From Halosimplex aquaticum (GTDB taxonomy: Archaea; Halobacteriota; Halobacteria; Halobacteriales; Haloarculaceae), in assembly GCF_028747785.1 (NCBI RefSeq), contig NZ_CP118158.1:806001-870000 (forward strand): a stretch of DNA of 64,000 bases, read 5' to 3'. The translations under genes were made by a program, and so were the position numbers. The notes below the pieces were generated by a model that did not search any database, was not told the origin of the DNA, and was given only the letters and a program-made list of their open reading frames with translations. Of the stretch, positions 9,295 to 19,796 are shown one piece after another; position 1 is the first letter of the stretch, and the number at the start of each line of letters is the position of its first letter.

Positions 9295-10647
9295 ATGGCC
9301 CCGATTATCAACACATATAATTCAGAGGGCGTCGACAGGTCGGCGCTCGAGAGGACGGGGCGCGGGGGGATCCTGTCGGACGGGTACCTGCGGTCGAAGC
9401 CGCTCGCGGCGTATCTCGAAGACGGGGAAGAGCCGGTCGTGCTTCGATCGAACGCCAAGAGAGGCGTCGTGCGCAGTACGGTCAGATCGGAGGAGCGCGA
9501 GCAGATCGCACCGGGCGACGGTTACCGTGCGTTCGCGCTCGCCACGGATACGAGACTGCTGATTGTCGTCGGTGATACCGACGACGACGGCGACTGGTCG
9601 GCCAGCGTTCCGTTGACGGACGTGGAGGTCGTCGAGCACAGCGACGGCGTCCTCACCAGCGAGTTCGTCGTGACGACGGCGGACGACGAGCAACTGTACT
9701 TCCCCAGTCGGGACGACCTGGCGCCGATGGTCGAGTACCTCGACGCGGCATCGCTGCGCTGGATCGCCGTCGAGGAGCACCTGGACGACGCCCGCGAGGC
9801 GATCATGGAGGCCGACCGCCTCACGCGGTCGCGGCTCTACGACGAGGCGATGGACGCCGTCCGCGACGCGATGGGCGAGACGGACGCCGCCCGCCGCAAC
9901 GAGCGCGAGCTCTCGGAGGACGGCGTCGAGGCTGCGACGACCCGCATCGAACGCGTCGAAGCCCGGATCGAGGGCGCGAGGCTCCGGACGCTGGAAGGGA
10001 GGGCGGCACACACGATCGACCTCGCGGAGGCCCACTGGCGCGACGGCGAGTACGCGCAGGCCCACGACGCCTACGGGACCGCCCACGACGACTACGAGGA
10101 GGCCCTCTCGGCGAACGTCGGCGACCCGGAGGTCGCCGAGCGCCTCCGGACGAAACTCGACAGGGTCGAGCGCAACGTCGCCGCCCTGGAGCAGGCGCCG
10201 GTGGAGCGGGCCGAAGCCGCCCACGAGCGCGCCCGCGAGACGGACGACCTCCGCGAACGCGGCGAGGAGTTGGCCTTCGCCCTCGACCGCTACCGGACCG
10301 CGCTGGAACTCGACTGGGGCCGGTCGGAACGGCGCTTCAACGGCGACCCGGAGGCGATCCGGGCCGCCGTCGATACGGTCGCCAGGGAACTCGTCGAGAC
10401 GCGGCGCCGGTACGCGACACAGCGCGTCAGACGGGGCGACGTCCACCGCGACGCCGGTCGCCACACCCAGGCGGAGGCGCGCTACCGGGACGCCTACGAC
10501 GCGCTGGTCGACACCGTCCCTGTCGCCCGCGAGTTGGTCCCCGAGACCCACGACGCCGTGCAGGACCACTGCGACGCGGTCGAACGCCGCCTCCGCCGCC
10601 TGGACACCACCGACGACCAGACGCCGGTCCCCAGCGGGACCAGCTAA
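9295..10647 (+). CDS. Haloarchaeal hypothetical protein with N-terminal PH-like region and long helical/TPR-like C-terminus
   Basis: This 450-aa acidic protein has no signal peptide or membrane segments. Residues of about 25-150 look like a small beta domain (bPH/GRAM-like: 'EEPVVLRSNAKRGVV...LLIVVGD'). From residue 160 on the sequence is almost entirely charged alpha-helix with TPR-like spacing, for example 'AEAHWRDGEYAQAHDAYGTAHDDYEEAL' read in shorter pieces. I do not recognise a named family. It may be a cytoplasmic scaffold. The gene stands alone between the phosphodiesterase and a small zinc protein, with a possible TATA (gcttttcc) near 9251. Confidence 0.7.
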   Translation: MAPIINTYNSEGVDRSALERTGRGGILSDGYLRSKPLAAYLEDGEEPVVLRSNAKRGVVRSTVRSEEREQIAPGDGYRAFALATDTRLLIVVGDTDDDGDWSASVPLTDVEVVEHSDGVLTSEFVVTTADDEQLYFPSRDDLAPMVEYLDAASLRWIAVEEHLDDAREAIMEADRLTRSRLYDEAMDAVRDAMGETDAARRNERELSEDGVEAATTRIERVEARIEGARLRTLEGRAAHTIDLAEAHWRDGEYAQAHDAYGTAHDDYEEALSANVGDPEVAERLRTKLDRVERNVAALEQAPVERAEAAHERARETDDLRERGEELAFALDRYRTALELDWGRSERRFNGDPEAIRAAVDTVARELVETRRRYATQRVRRGDVHRDAGRHTQAEARYRDAYDALVDTVPVARELVPETHDAVQDHCDAVERRLRRLDTTDDQTPVPSGTS

Positions 10648-10724
10648 CCGGTCGCGACCGCCACCGTTCTCCGGACGTTAGCGCCCGAGAGCCGCGCTTC
10701 TCGCGGTCGAGACGCGCGAACGTA

Positions 10725-10734
10725 ACTATTTATA
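10725..10734 (+). promoter_or_regulatory. TATA box of the small zinc-finger gene
   Basis: actatttata lies about 30 nt before the ATG at 10761. This predicts transcription starting at or just before the start codon, that is a leaderless mRNA. Confidence 0.6.
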
Positions 10735-10760
10735 GTGTGCCTCACCGTAATAGGAATATA

Positions 10761-10931
10761 ATGCCCCAGTGTTCGAACTGCGGCGAGCGCATGAGCCGCA
10801 ACGACGAGACGACGAAGCTGACGGAGTACGTCTGCGCTCGCTGCCACCGGACCGAGATCGTGCGCAAACCCGCCTATCGAGTCACGGCTTCGGCGACGGC
10901 GGATTCGGCGGCGGTCGCCGACGACGACTGA
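10761..10931 (+). CDS. Small CxxC...CxxC zinc-ribbon protein
   Basis: This 56-aa protein has two CxxC knuckles ('CSNCGERM' at residues 4-11 and 'CARCHR' at about residues 25-30), followed by a short low-complexity Ala/Asp tail. It is typical of haloarchaeal single-zinc microproteins, whose functions are mostly unknown. The start is fixed by the TATA box 30 nt upstream; the in-frame upstream start at 10737 would overlap the promoter. Confidence 0.7.
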   Translation: MPQCSNCGERMSRNDETTKLTEYVCARCHRTEIVRKPAYRVTASATADSAAVADDD

Positions 10932-10948
10932 GCGGTTCGGACCCGGGC

Positions 10949-10955
10949 TCGTTTT
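10949..10955 (+). terminator. T-run downstream of the zinc-ribbon gene
   Basis: ctcgttttt lies 18 nt after the stop codon in a GC-rich context, as expected for an archaeal oligo-T terminator. Confidence 0.35.
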
Positions 10956-11050
10956 TCCGCGAGACAAACCGCACAGCGACAGCTATGCGACGATAGAGTC
11001 GCGGAAGAAGTCGGCCGTCGGTCAGTTGTCTGGACGGACGACCGTGACGC

Positions 11051-12142
11051 TCACTTGTGCAGGACGGTGTGGCGTTCGAGCGCGGGGCCGTCGCCGACGG
11101 GGTCGACGGTCTCGGTCGGCCAGTCGCCGGTGCCGGTCAGCAGTTCGATGTCGTCCTCTGTGACGAGGTGGGTGTCTTCGCTCTTGGCGCCCTGAACGGT
11201 CGGGTTCCACGCGTAGGCCATCGGCAGGTGGACGGGGTTCTCGGCGTCGGGGGTGGCGAACCACTCACGGCCGGCGTAGCCCGCGGCGCCGCCCTGGTGG
11301 TGGTTGCGCCACTCGCCCTCGTAGCCCTGCTCGGCGTAGGCGTCCTGGATCGCGGAGAAGACGTCGCTGGCCGTGCCGCCCGCTCGACCGACGCGCTGGG
11401 TGGCCGCGAGCGCGCTCGCCTCGACGCGCGTGGCGATCTCCGTGCGCTCGTCGAGCCAATCGGGCGCGTCGAAGGCGACCGTGCGGGTGACGCTCGCGTG
11501 GAGCCCGTCGCGGACGGCGGTGATGGAGGCGATGGCGTACTCGCCGAGTTCGGCGTCGCCGGTCGTGAAGTGTCGGTACTGCTGGCAGCGCTTCCCGCTC
11601 CCGACGAGGACGACCGGCGACTCGATGCCGCGGGCGAACAGCCGGTCGCGTAGCCGGCCGCCGACTTCGCGCTCCTCGTCGTCGGAGCCGGCCTCGCGGA
11701 CGACGTTCTCCAGTACTTCGGCGGCCTCCTCGCCGAGCGACCGGTAGTTCTCGACGTCCCGGTCGGTCATCGGCTGGCGGAGCGGCGTCGGGTCCACGTC
11801 CTCGAAGCCCCCCACGTCGAAGTCGGCCGCGGCGGGTGTCGGGCTCACGTCGGCGACCGCCTCGTCGAGATCGGCCTCGAACCAGTCGGCCTGCGCGACG
11901 GTGACGTCGTCGGGCAACTCCTCCTCGGCCAGACGGGACGCCTCGATGTTGTCGGTGACGACGGTGAACTCCTCGCCGTCGTAGCCCGCGGCGGCGACGC
12001 CGAGCGGGGACGCGCGGTCGACGACGTTGTTGCCGCCGGTCGCCCAGGTGAACGAGGCCGGGCGCGCGAACCAGACGGCTTCGAGGCCGCGGTCGGAAAG
12101 CAGTGCGTCGAGGCGCTCGCGGACTGCCTCTCGGTGAGTCAT
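11051..12142 (-). CDS. M24 family metallopeptidase (Xaa-Pro aminopeptidase-like)
   Basis: This 363-aa protein has a creatinase/prolidase N-domain ('LDALLSDRGLEAVWF'), then the pita-bread fold. 'GRLRDRLFARGIESPVVLVGSGKRCQQYRH' lies in the catalytic half. A 'NHHQGGAAGYAGREW' segment replaces the usual 'GHGIG' metal-site region. Canonical D-D-H-E-E ligands are not all obvious, so some members of this branch may be non-canonical. The gene is divergent from trpD. A 'gagttttaatg' box about 30 nt upstream of the ATG suggests a leaderless transcript. Confidence 0.75.
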   Translation of the reverse strand: MTHREAVRERLDALLSDRGLEAVWFARPASFTWATGGNNVVDRASPLGVAAAGYDGEEFTVVTDNIEASRLAEEELPDDVTVAQADWFEADLDEAVADVSPTPAAADFDVGGFEDVDPTPLRQPMTDRDVENYRSLGEEAAEVLENVVREAGSDDEEREVGGRLRDRLFARGIESPVVLVGSGKRCQQYRHFTTGDAELGEYAIASITAVRDGLHASVTRTVAFDAPDWLDERTEIATRVEASALAATQRVGRAGGTASDVFSAIQDAYAEQGYEGEWRNHHQGGAAGYAGREWFATPDAENPVHLPMAYAWNPTVQGAKSEDTHLVTEDDIELLTGTGDWPTETVDPVGDGPALERHTVLHK

Positions 12143-12284
12143 GGGTCGTACTGCTCGGCAGCGCCCATTAAAACTCCCGTCCGAGGCGGGTGTTCGACCC
12201 GCTCGACGGCCGGCGCTCCCGACATCCTTAAGTGAATGTACTTATTTGTTCATCGTACTACGGAACAGTCCATCGGTGACATCT

Positions 12285-13310
12285 ATGGAAGCATACATCG
12301 AAGCCGTCACAGACGGGGAAGACCTGACGCTGGAGGAGGCTCGGGAGGCGGCGACGGCCGTCTTCGACGGGGCCACGGAGGCACAGATCGGCGCGCTGCT
12401 GGCCGCACTGCGCGCGAAGGGCGAGACGGAGGCCGAGATCGCCGGCTTCGCACAGGGGATGCGCGAGGCCGCTCGAACGATCGACCCCGACCGGTCGCCG
12501 CTCGTCGACACCTGCGGCACGGGCGGTGACGACTACAGCACGATCAACGTCTCAACGACGAGCGCCATCGTCGCCGCCGGCGCGGGCGTCCCGATCGCCA
12601 AGCACGGCAACTACTCCGTCTCCTCGTCGTCGGGGAGTTCGGACGTGCTCGAAGAGATCGGGCTGGACATGGACACTGCGCCCGAGGCCGTGGAGGCGAC
12701 CGTCGAGGAGGCCGGCATCGGCTACATGCACGCGCCGGCGTTCCACCCGGCGATGAAGGCCGTCATCGGCCCGCGCCGCGAACTCGGGATGCGGACCATC
12801 TTCAACGTCCTCGGGCCCCTCACGAACCCCGCCGGCGCCGACGCGCAGGTCATGGGCGTCTTCGACCACGACCTCGTCGGGCTGATCGGCCGCGCGGTCG
12901 CGGAGATGCCCGTCGACCACGCGCTGATCGTCCACGGCTCCGGCATGGACGAGATCACGATCCACGACGAGACGACCGTCGCCGAGGTCGAGGGGAGCGA
13001 GGTCACCGAGTACACGATCACGCCCGAGGACCTCGGGCTGGAGACCCACGACATCGGGGCCGTCGCGGGCGGAACGCCGGAGGAGAACGCCGAGGACCTG
13101 CGGGGGATCGTCGAGGGGACGGTCACCGGCGCGAAGCGGGACATCATCCTCGCCAACGCGGGCGCGGCGGTGTACGTCGCCGGGCAGGCCGACTCGCTCG
13201 AAGCGGGCGTCGCGGCCGCGGCCGACGCCATCGACTCCGGCGACGCCGCCGCGAAGCTGGACGAGCTGCGCGAAGTGAGCGCCCGCGTCGCCACCGACGG
13301 GGGCCGATGA
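12285..13310 (+). CDS. trpD: Anthranilate phosphoribosyltransferase
   Basis: This 341-aa enzyme transfers the phosphoribosyl group of PRPP to anthranilate (second step of tryptophan synthesis). The PRPP-binding 'CGTGGDD' is at residues 77-83, followed by 'STINVSTTSA'. 'KHGNYSVSSSSGSSDVLE' and the anthranilate-site 'GPRRELGMRTIFNVLGPLTNPA' region (read as separate motifs) are intact. The ATG at 12285 is chosen because the family starts there; TATA-like 'acttattt' is about 40 nt upstream. It is the first gene of trpDFEG, with a 4-nt overlap (ATGA) into trpF. Confidence 0.95.
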   Translation: MEAYIEAVTDGEDLTLEEAREAATAVFDGATEAQIGALLAALRAKGETEAEIAGFAQGMREAARTIDPDRSPLVDTCGTGGDDYSTINVSTTSAIVAAGAGVPIAKHGNYSVSSSSGSSDVLEEIGLDMDTAPEAVEATVEEAGIGYMHAPAFHPAMKAVIGPRRELGMRTIFNVLGPLTNPAGADAQVMGVFDHDLVGLIGRAVAEMPVDHALIVHGSGMDEITIHDETTVAEVEGSEVTEYTITPEDLGLETHDIGAVAGGTPEENAEDLRGIVEGTVTGAKRDIILANAGAAVYVAGQADSLEAGVAAAADAIDSGDAAAKLDELREVSARVATDGGR

Positions 13311-14008
13311 GCGGCGTGAGCGACTCGAACCCGGGGTCGCGGTCGAGCACGCGCGTCAAGATCTGCGGCGTCACCCGCTCGGCTGATCGGGACGCCGCTG
13401 TGGTCGCCGGGGCCGACGCCGTGGGCGTCATCTGCGACGTTCCCGTGGACACGCCCCGCGAAGTCGACGAGGAGACCGCTGCGGATCTGCTCGACGGCGT
13501 CCCGCCACTGGTCACCGGCGTGCTCGTCACGATGCCGGACAACGTCGACGACGCGGTCGAACTCGCCCAGGCCCTCGGTCCTGACGCCGTCCAGGTCCAC
13601 GGCGGGCTCTCGCCGAGCGAACTCGCCGCGCTCGGTCGCCGACTGAGCCAGGACATCGTCGTGGCCGTCGACGCCGACGCGGACGACGTCGGAGCATACG
13701 CCGACGCGGCCGACGCCCTGCTCGTCGACTCGGTCGACGCCGAGGGCGGCGGCGGCACCGGCGAGACCCACGACTGGGAGCGCACCCGAGATATCGTCGA
13801 CGACCTCGACGTTCCGGTGATCCTCGCAGGCGGACTCACCCCCGACAATGTCGCCGAAGCCGTCGAGACGGTCCGGCCGTTCGGCGTCGACGTGGCGACG
13901 GGCGTCGAGCGCGTCAACGACGCGGGCGACCGCGTGGGCGGCGAGAAGGACCACGAGGGCGTCCGCGAGTTCGTCTCGAACGCGACCCGAGAGGTGACGA
14001 CCGCATGA
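13307..14008 (+). CDS. trpF: Phosphoribosylanthranilate isomerase
   Basis: This 233-aa TIM-barrel enzyme catalyses the Amadori rearrangement of phosphoribosylanthranilate. 'TRVKICGVTRSADRDAA' carries the catalytic Cys, 'VQVHG' and 'LLVDSVD' are barrel strands, 'ILAGGLTPDNVAEA' is the phosphate site, and 'GVDVATGVE' (with Ala in place of the more common Ser) is near the C-terminus. It overlaps trpD and trpE by ATGA at both ends, so the operon is translationally coupled throughout. Confidence 0.95.
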   Translation: MSGVSDSNPGSRSSTRVKICGVTRSADRDAAVVAGADAVGVICDVPVDTPREVDEETAADLLDGVPPLVTGVLVTMPDNVDDAVELAQALGPDAVQVHGGLSPSELAALGRRLSQDIVVAVDADADDVGAYADAADALLVDSVDAEGGGGTGETHDWERTRDIVDDLDVPVILAGGLTPDNVAEAVETVRPFGVDVATGVERVNDAGDRVGGEKDHEGVREFVSNATREVTTA

Positions 14009-15684
14009 GCGGACCCGCGCTCGACCACTCGAAGGAGGAGTTCGTCGAACTCGCCGACGCCGACGAGCCGGTCGTCGTCCGTGCCGCGGCCGAACTCGAC
14101 ACCGCGGTCGAGCCGCTGGAGGCCTACGCGGCGCTGTCGGGCCGGACGACGGCCGTCGAGGGCGCCGACTACACCTTCCTGCTGGAGAGCGCCGAGAAGG
14201 TCGCCTCCAGCGATCCGGACGGCGCGTTCTCGCCGACCACCGACGACCGCCACGCCCGCTACTCGTTCGTCGGCTACGACCCGAAGGGCGTCGTGACCGT
14301 CGCCGCCGACGACGCGACCGTCGACGTGTTCGACGACCGCTACGAGACGTGCTTCGACGTGAACGGCGGCGACGTGCTCGACCGCGTCCGCGGGTCGATG
14401 CCCGATGTCGAGCGACGCGGGTTCCCCGACATGGACCGCGAGCACTTCGAGGGCGGCCTCGTCGGCTTCCTCGCCTACGACGCCGTCTACGACCTCTGGC
14501 TGGACGAGGTCGGACTGGAGCGGCCCGACTCGCGGTTCCCCGACGCGCAGTTCGTCCTCACGACGAGCACGCTCGTCTTCGACGACGTCGAGGGGACCGT
14601 CTCGCTCGTCCTCACGCCCATCCTCGAACCCGGCGACGACGCCGCCGCCCGCTACGAGGAACTGGAGGCAGAGGTCGAGCGCGTCGCGGACCTGCTCGCC
14701 GGCGCCGCCGAACTGGAGACCGGCGGGTTCGTCCGCGAGCGCGAGGACGCGGGCCCGAAAGACGAGTACGAACAGGCCGTCGAGGCGGCGAAGGAGCACG
14801 TCCTCGCCGGCGACATCTACCAGGGCGTCATCTCCCGGACGCGGGAACTCTACGGCGACGTCGACCCGCTCGGCCTCTACGAGTCGCTCCGGTCGGTCAA
14901 CCCCTCGCCGTACATGTACGTCCTCGACTACGACGGACTCTCCATCGTCGGCGCGAGCCCCGAGACGCTCGTCGCCGTCCGCGGCGATCAGGTGCTCTCG
15001 AACCCCATCGCGGGCACCTGCTCGCGCGGCACCAGCCCGGTCGAGGACCGCCGCCTCGCCGGCGAGATGCTCGCCGACGGGAAGGAGCGCGCCGAGCACA
15101 CGATGCTCGTCGACCTCGCGCGGAACGACGTGCGCCGCGTCTCCGATCCCGGGAGCGTCCGCGTCGAGGAGTTCATGAGCGTCCTCAAGTACAGCCACGT
15201 CCAGCACATCGAATCCACCGTGACGGGCACGCTCGCCGACGATTCGGACGCCTTCGACGCGACCCGGGCCTCCTTCCCCGCGGGCACCCTCTCCGGCGCG
15301 CCGAAGATCCGCGCCATGGAGATCATCGACGACCTCGAACTGTCGCCGCGAGGCCCCTACGGCGGCGGCGTCGGCTACTTCACGTGGACCGGCGACGCCG
15401 AACTCTGCATCGTCATCCGGACCGCGACCGTCGAGGATCTGGACAGCGACTACGGCGCGGACGTCGACAGTGACGCTCTCGCGTCGGGCGTCTCCGACCG
15501 CGTCACCGTCCAGGCCGGCGCGGGCATCGTCGCCGACAGCGACCCCGAAAGCGAGTACGAGGAGACCGAGAAAAAGATGGGCGGCGTCCTCGACGCCCTC
15601 GAAGCCATCGAGGTCGACGATCCAGCGGGCGGAGCAGTGGACGAGAGCGACGCCGCCGTCGAGGCCGAGGAGGTGTCCCGATGA
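14005..15684 (+). CDS. trpE: Anthranilate synthase component I
   Basis: This 559-aa chorismate-binding enzyme makes anthranilate from chorismate with ammonia from TrpG. An N-terminal 'YTFLLESAEK' resembles the LLES Trp-feedback site. The catalytic core contains 'GDIYQGVISRT', 'NPSPYMYVLDYDG', 'PIAGTCSRGTSP', 'DLARNDVRRV' and 'SFPAGTLSGAPKIRAMEIID'. It is longer than many bacterial forms because of acidic insertions. It lies between trpF and trpG with ATGA overlaps. Confidence 0.95.
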   Translation: MSGPALDHSKEEFVELADADEPVVVRAAAELDTAVEPLEAYAALSGRTTAVEGADYTFLLESAEKVASSDPDGAFSPTTDDRHARYSFVGYDPKGVVTVAADDATVDVFDDRYETCFDVNGGDVLDRVRGSMPDVERRGFPDMDREHFEGGLVGFLAYDAVYDLWLDEVGLERPDSRFPDAQFVLTTSTLVFDDVEGTVSLVLTPILEPGDDAAARYEELEAEVERVADLLAGAAELETGGFVREREDAGPKDEYEQAVEAAKEHVLAGDIYQGVISRTRELYGDVDPLGLYESLRSVNPSPYMYVLDYDGLSIVGASPETLVAVRGDQVLSNPIAGTCSRGTSPVEDRRLAGEMLADGKERAEHTMLVDLARNDVRRVSDPGSVRVEEFMSVLKYSHVQHIESTVTGTLADDSDAFDATRASFPAGTLSGAPKIRAMEIIDDLELSPRGPYGGGVGYFTWTGDAELCIVIRTATVEDLDSDYGADVDSDALASGVSDRVTVQAGAGIVADSDPESEYEETEKKMGGVLDALEAIEVDDPAGGAVDESDAAVEAEEVSR

Positions 15685-16304
15685 GCGCCGGTCAGCACGA
15701 GCGCACCGAGAAGGCCGAGGTGCTCTTCGTCGACAACTTCGACTCGTTCACCTACAATCTCGTCGAGTACGTCAGCGAGCACGCCGACACCGAGGTCGTC
15801 CGCAACACGGCGTCGCTCGACGACGTGCGCGCCGTCGACCCGGACGCCGTCGTCGTCAGCCCCGGCCCCGGCCACCCGAAGAACGACCGCGACGTGGGCG
15901 TGACGACCGACGTCCTCACCGAGGTCAGCCCCGATGTGCCGACGCTGGGCGTCTGTCTCGGCCTCGAAGCCGCGGTCCACGCCTACGGCGGCGAGGTCGG
16001 CCGCGCCCCGGAACCCATCCACGGCAAGGCCTTCCCCGTCGACCACGACGGCGAGGGCGTCTTCGCCGGCCTCGACCAGGGGTTCCAGGGCGGCCGCTAC
16101 CACTCGCTGGTCGCCACGGACGTCCCCGACTGCTTCGAGGTGACCGCGACGACGGAAACCGAGGGTGAAGACGGCGAACCCGTGGAACTCGTCATGGGGA
16201 TCCGCCACCGCGAGCACCCCATCGAGGCCGTGCAGTTCCACCCCGAGTCCGTGCTCACCGCCGTCGGCCACGACGTCATCCGGAACTTCCTCGACGGCGT
16301 TTGA
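15681..16304 (+). CDS. trpG: Anthranilate synthase component II (glutamine amidotransferase)
   Basis: This 207-aa class I glutamine amidotransferase supplies ammonia to TrpE. 'LFVDNFDSFTYNLVEY' opens the domain, 'VSPGPGHP' forms the oxyanion region, and 'GVCLGLEAAVHAYGG' holds the catalytic Cys (about residue 93). 'GIRHREHPIEAVQFHPES' carries the His-Glu part of the triad. It is the last gene of trpDFEG. The rest of the pathway (trpCBA) is not in the window. Confidence 0.95.
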   Translation: MSAGQHERTEKAEVLFVDNFDSFTYNLVEYVSEHADTEVVRNTASLDDVRAVDPDAVVVSPGPGHPKNDRDVGVTTDVLTEVSPDVPTLGVCLGLEAAVHAYGGEVGRAPEPIHGKAFPVDHDGEGVFAGLDQGFQGGRYHSLVATDVPDCFEVTATTETEGEDGEPVELVMGIRHREHPIEAVQFHPESVLTAVGHDVIRNFLDGV

Positions 16305-16337
16305 GTGTCTGCGACCGCCTTTTCCACCGTGGCGCGC

Positions 16338-16365
16338 GCTGTCGCGAGTTTCAGCTCGCGACAGC
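16338..16365 (+). terminator. Perfect 11-bp stem-loop downstream of trpG
   Basis: gctgtcgcgag (16338-16348) and ctcgcgacagc (16355-16365) are perfect inverse complements around a 6-nt loop, 33 nt after the trpG stop. It could be a transcription or processing signal, or part of a repeat element. No T-run follows directly. Confidence 0.4.
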
Positions 16366-16529
16366 ATCGTGCGAGGTCTTCGCGAGTGGAACGAGCGAAG
16401 GCTCGAAAGACGAGCGAAGCGAGTCTTTCGGTGGATGAGAAGCGCAACGGAGTGAGCATCGCAATCGGTTGGGGAGGCGCGTGGCTGTATACCGTGCTGT
16501 GCGGTTGTGTTCGCTGATCCCTGGTGGAC

Positions 16530-16633
16530 TGAAAGGGCGAGATTCGCTCGCGGGTGGTGCGGGCTCTATCCGAGGGAGCGCCAGCGACCGAGGATATCCC
16601 GCACAGCGTCCGCGAGCGGGCCGAGGGCTTTCA
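16530..16633 (+). ncRNA. Candidate structured RNA or repeat element (nested hairpin)
   Basis: Four nested helices can be drawn: tgaaag/ctttca (16530-16535 with 16628-16633), cgctcgcgg/ccgcgagcg (16545-16553 with 16610-16618), gtgcggg/cccgcac (16557-16563 with 16598-16604) and tatcc/ggata (16567-16571 with 16592-16596). This makes a rod of about 105 nt in an intergenic space between convergent genes. The flank 'ggactgaaaggg' is a phrase I associate from memory with recurrent haloarchaeal intergenic repeats, but I cannot verify that here. It may be a small RNA or a short interspersed repeat. Confidence 0.4.
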
Positions 16634-16707
16634 ACTCTCTACGTAGAGTGCGGACACTTCTACGACTAGCGAGCGGGGAGATTTCAGCAGACCGCTAATG
16701 CTGACGC

Positions 16708-17946
16708 CTACGCGCCCAACATCAACGGGACCAACAGGACGCCCATCAGAGAGGCGCGCCGAGCGCCGAACTTGACGGGTACCAGCCCGACGAGCGTCGA
16801 GAGGCCGAACACCCCGACGCCGAGCGGCCCGGTCAACACAGCCACGACCACTAGAACGAGGCACAACACGCCGACGGACAGTTTCGTGTAATCGGCCTGG
16901 CCGACCCGCCGCAAGTATCCGTCGCCGAGGGTCACCACGAGGACGAACCCGGCGGTCGCGGCCGCCAGCACGCTCCCGAGCAGGAGCGGGAGATCCAGCG
17001 GCACGCCCGCCTCGTCGACGGCGACCATCACGCCGGTACGTGGCGTGCCGAGCGCGACCAGCGCCAGAAGTGCGAAGACCGAATTTGCCGTGTTCACGCC
17101 GCTGGTCGTCACCACGAACGCTCGCGGGCCGTCGCCGGAGACGGCCAGCAGGGCGACCGTCGCCGCGATGGCGCTCGACACGCCTGGGACGTACCCGACG
17201 ACGGCGCCCGAGAGCGTCCCTATCAGGGCGAATCCCGCGATCGCCTGTCGAGACGTGCTCACGTTCGCCCCCTCCTGTTCGGGGACGCCCTCGCCGGTCA
17301 GCGCGTCGAGCAGGACCGGCGCGCCGAACAAGCCGGTGAAGATCGGGGCGAGCATCCCGCCCGAGTCCACGAGGCCGCCGGCGGGCAGGTCCAGCACCAC
17401 GATCCCCAGCGCACCGCTGGCGCCGACCGACAGCGCGGCGCCCAGTCGCCCGAGATTCGTCGACTCCGTCGCGACGAGCACGACCACGACGCCGCCCAGA
17501 AGTAGCGGCAGATGCGCCCGGAGCGTCGGGTAGACGGCGGTCATCACGCGAGTCATCGGGATCGCCAGCGGCGCTGCGATCACGACCGCACCCGCGCTAC
17601 CGAGGGCCGAGAGCCGCAACGCCTCCCGCCCGCGACCGGCCAGCACCAACTGGTGGCTCGGCAGCGCGGAACTCGCCATCGCCGGGTCGGGCACCCCGAG
17701 CGCGAGCGCGGGGACGATGTCGAGAAAGGTGTGGACCGTTCCGGCGGCGAGCATCGCCGCGCCGACGTACCGGACGGGACCGGGGACCGACGGAGCGACG
17801 CCCGCGAGCAGGAGGGCGAACGTGTTGGCGTGGATCCCCGGCGTGAGTCCGCTGACGGTCCCGAGTGCGATCCCGCCGGCGAGGAAGCCGCAGAACAGGA
17901 GTGTCTGGTGGGGAGCGACGACGACGCGGACGCCGAACGGGTCCAT
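16708..17946 (-). CDS. DUF112/TctA-like tripartite tricarboxylate transporter permease family protein
   Basis: This protein of about 412 aa is entirely membrane-embedded, with around twelve helices. The N-terminal 'GTVSGLTPGIHANTFALLLAG' and internal 'GAVVGYVPGVSSAIAATVALL' segments are the paired P-G signatures of the TctA/DUF112 family. In bacteria TctA works with TctB and the periplasmic TctC. Here no partners are adjacent, as is usual for the archaeal branch, so the substrate is unknown. A GTG two codons upstream (17952) is an alternative start. An 'agtttatcag' TATA box about 25 nt upstream implies a leaderless mRNA. Confidence 0.8.
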   Translation of the reverse strand: MDPFGVRVVVAPHQTLLFCGFLAGGIALGTVSGLTPGIHANTFALLLAGVAPSVPGPVRYVGAAMLAAGTVHTFLDIVPALALGVPDPAMASSALPSHQLVLAGRGREALRLSALGSAGAVVIAAPLAIPMTRVMTAVYPTLRAHLPLLLGGVVVVLVATESTNLGRLGAALSVGASGALGIVVLDLPAGGLVDSGGMLAPIFTGLFGAPVLLDALTGEGVPEQEGANVSTSRQAIAGFALIGTLSGAVVGYVPGVSSAIAATVALLAVSGDGPRAFVVTTSGVNTANSVFALLALVALGTPRTGVMVAVDEAGVPLDLPLLLGSVLAAATAGFVLVVTLGDGYLRRVGQADYTKLSVGVLCLVLVVVAVLTGPLGVGVFGLSTLVGLVPVKFGARRASLMGVLLVPLMLGA

Positions 17947-18007
17947 CGACACGGAGTGGCCCCGGAATAGCTGATAAACTCTCGCCCGCTCGGGCCACCG
18001 GGTCCGG

Positions 18008-19609
<1,602 letters not shown>

Positions 19610-19669
19610 CGTGCTGACTCCACGACGGAGTATTCATGACGTATTTTTATGAAGGTTTCTGCACGGGCG

Positions 19670-19743
19670 GTCGACAGGCGCTATGGAGTCGGGACGTTCG
19701 CTCGTCAGGCCACGAGGCCATCGTGCGCGGGACGCCTGTCGAC
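19670..19743. repeat. 11-bp inverted repeat around 52 nt, between rpl12 and the acyl-CoA ligase
   Basis: gtcgacaggcg (19670-19680) and cgcctgtcgac (19733-19743) are perfect inverse complements. They lie downstream of rpl12 and upstream of the promoter of the ligase on the same (minus) strand. This could be a terminator/processing structure of the ribosomal operon or a binding site for a dimeric regulator. Confidence 0.45.
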
Positions 19744-19796
19744 GACGGCCGCGCGGCTGACCGGTCGGGATAAATCGGAGAAGTTCGTGGCCGGCG

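Larger units (their letters stand above)
16305..16707. other. 400-bp convergent intergenic region rich in inverted repeats
   Basis: No gene is supported between trpG and the permease gene. The first part holds a perfect 11-bp inverted repeat and an 8-bp one (cgaaagac/gtctttcg near 16403-16427). The second part holds a long nested hairpin, followed by a 12-bp palindrome ctctacgtagag at 16637-16648. The hairpins are listed separately. Confidence 0.6.
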
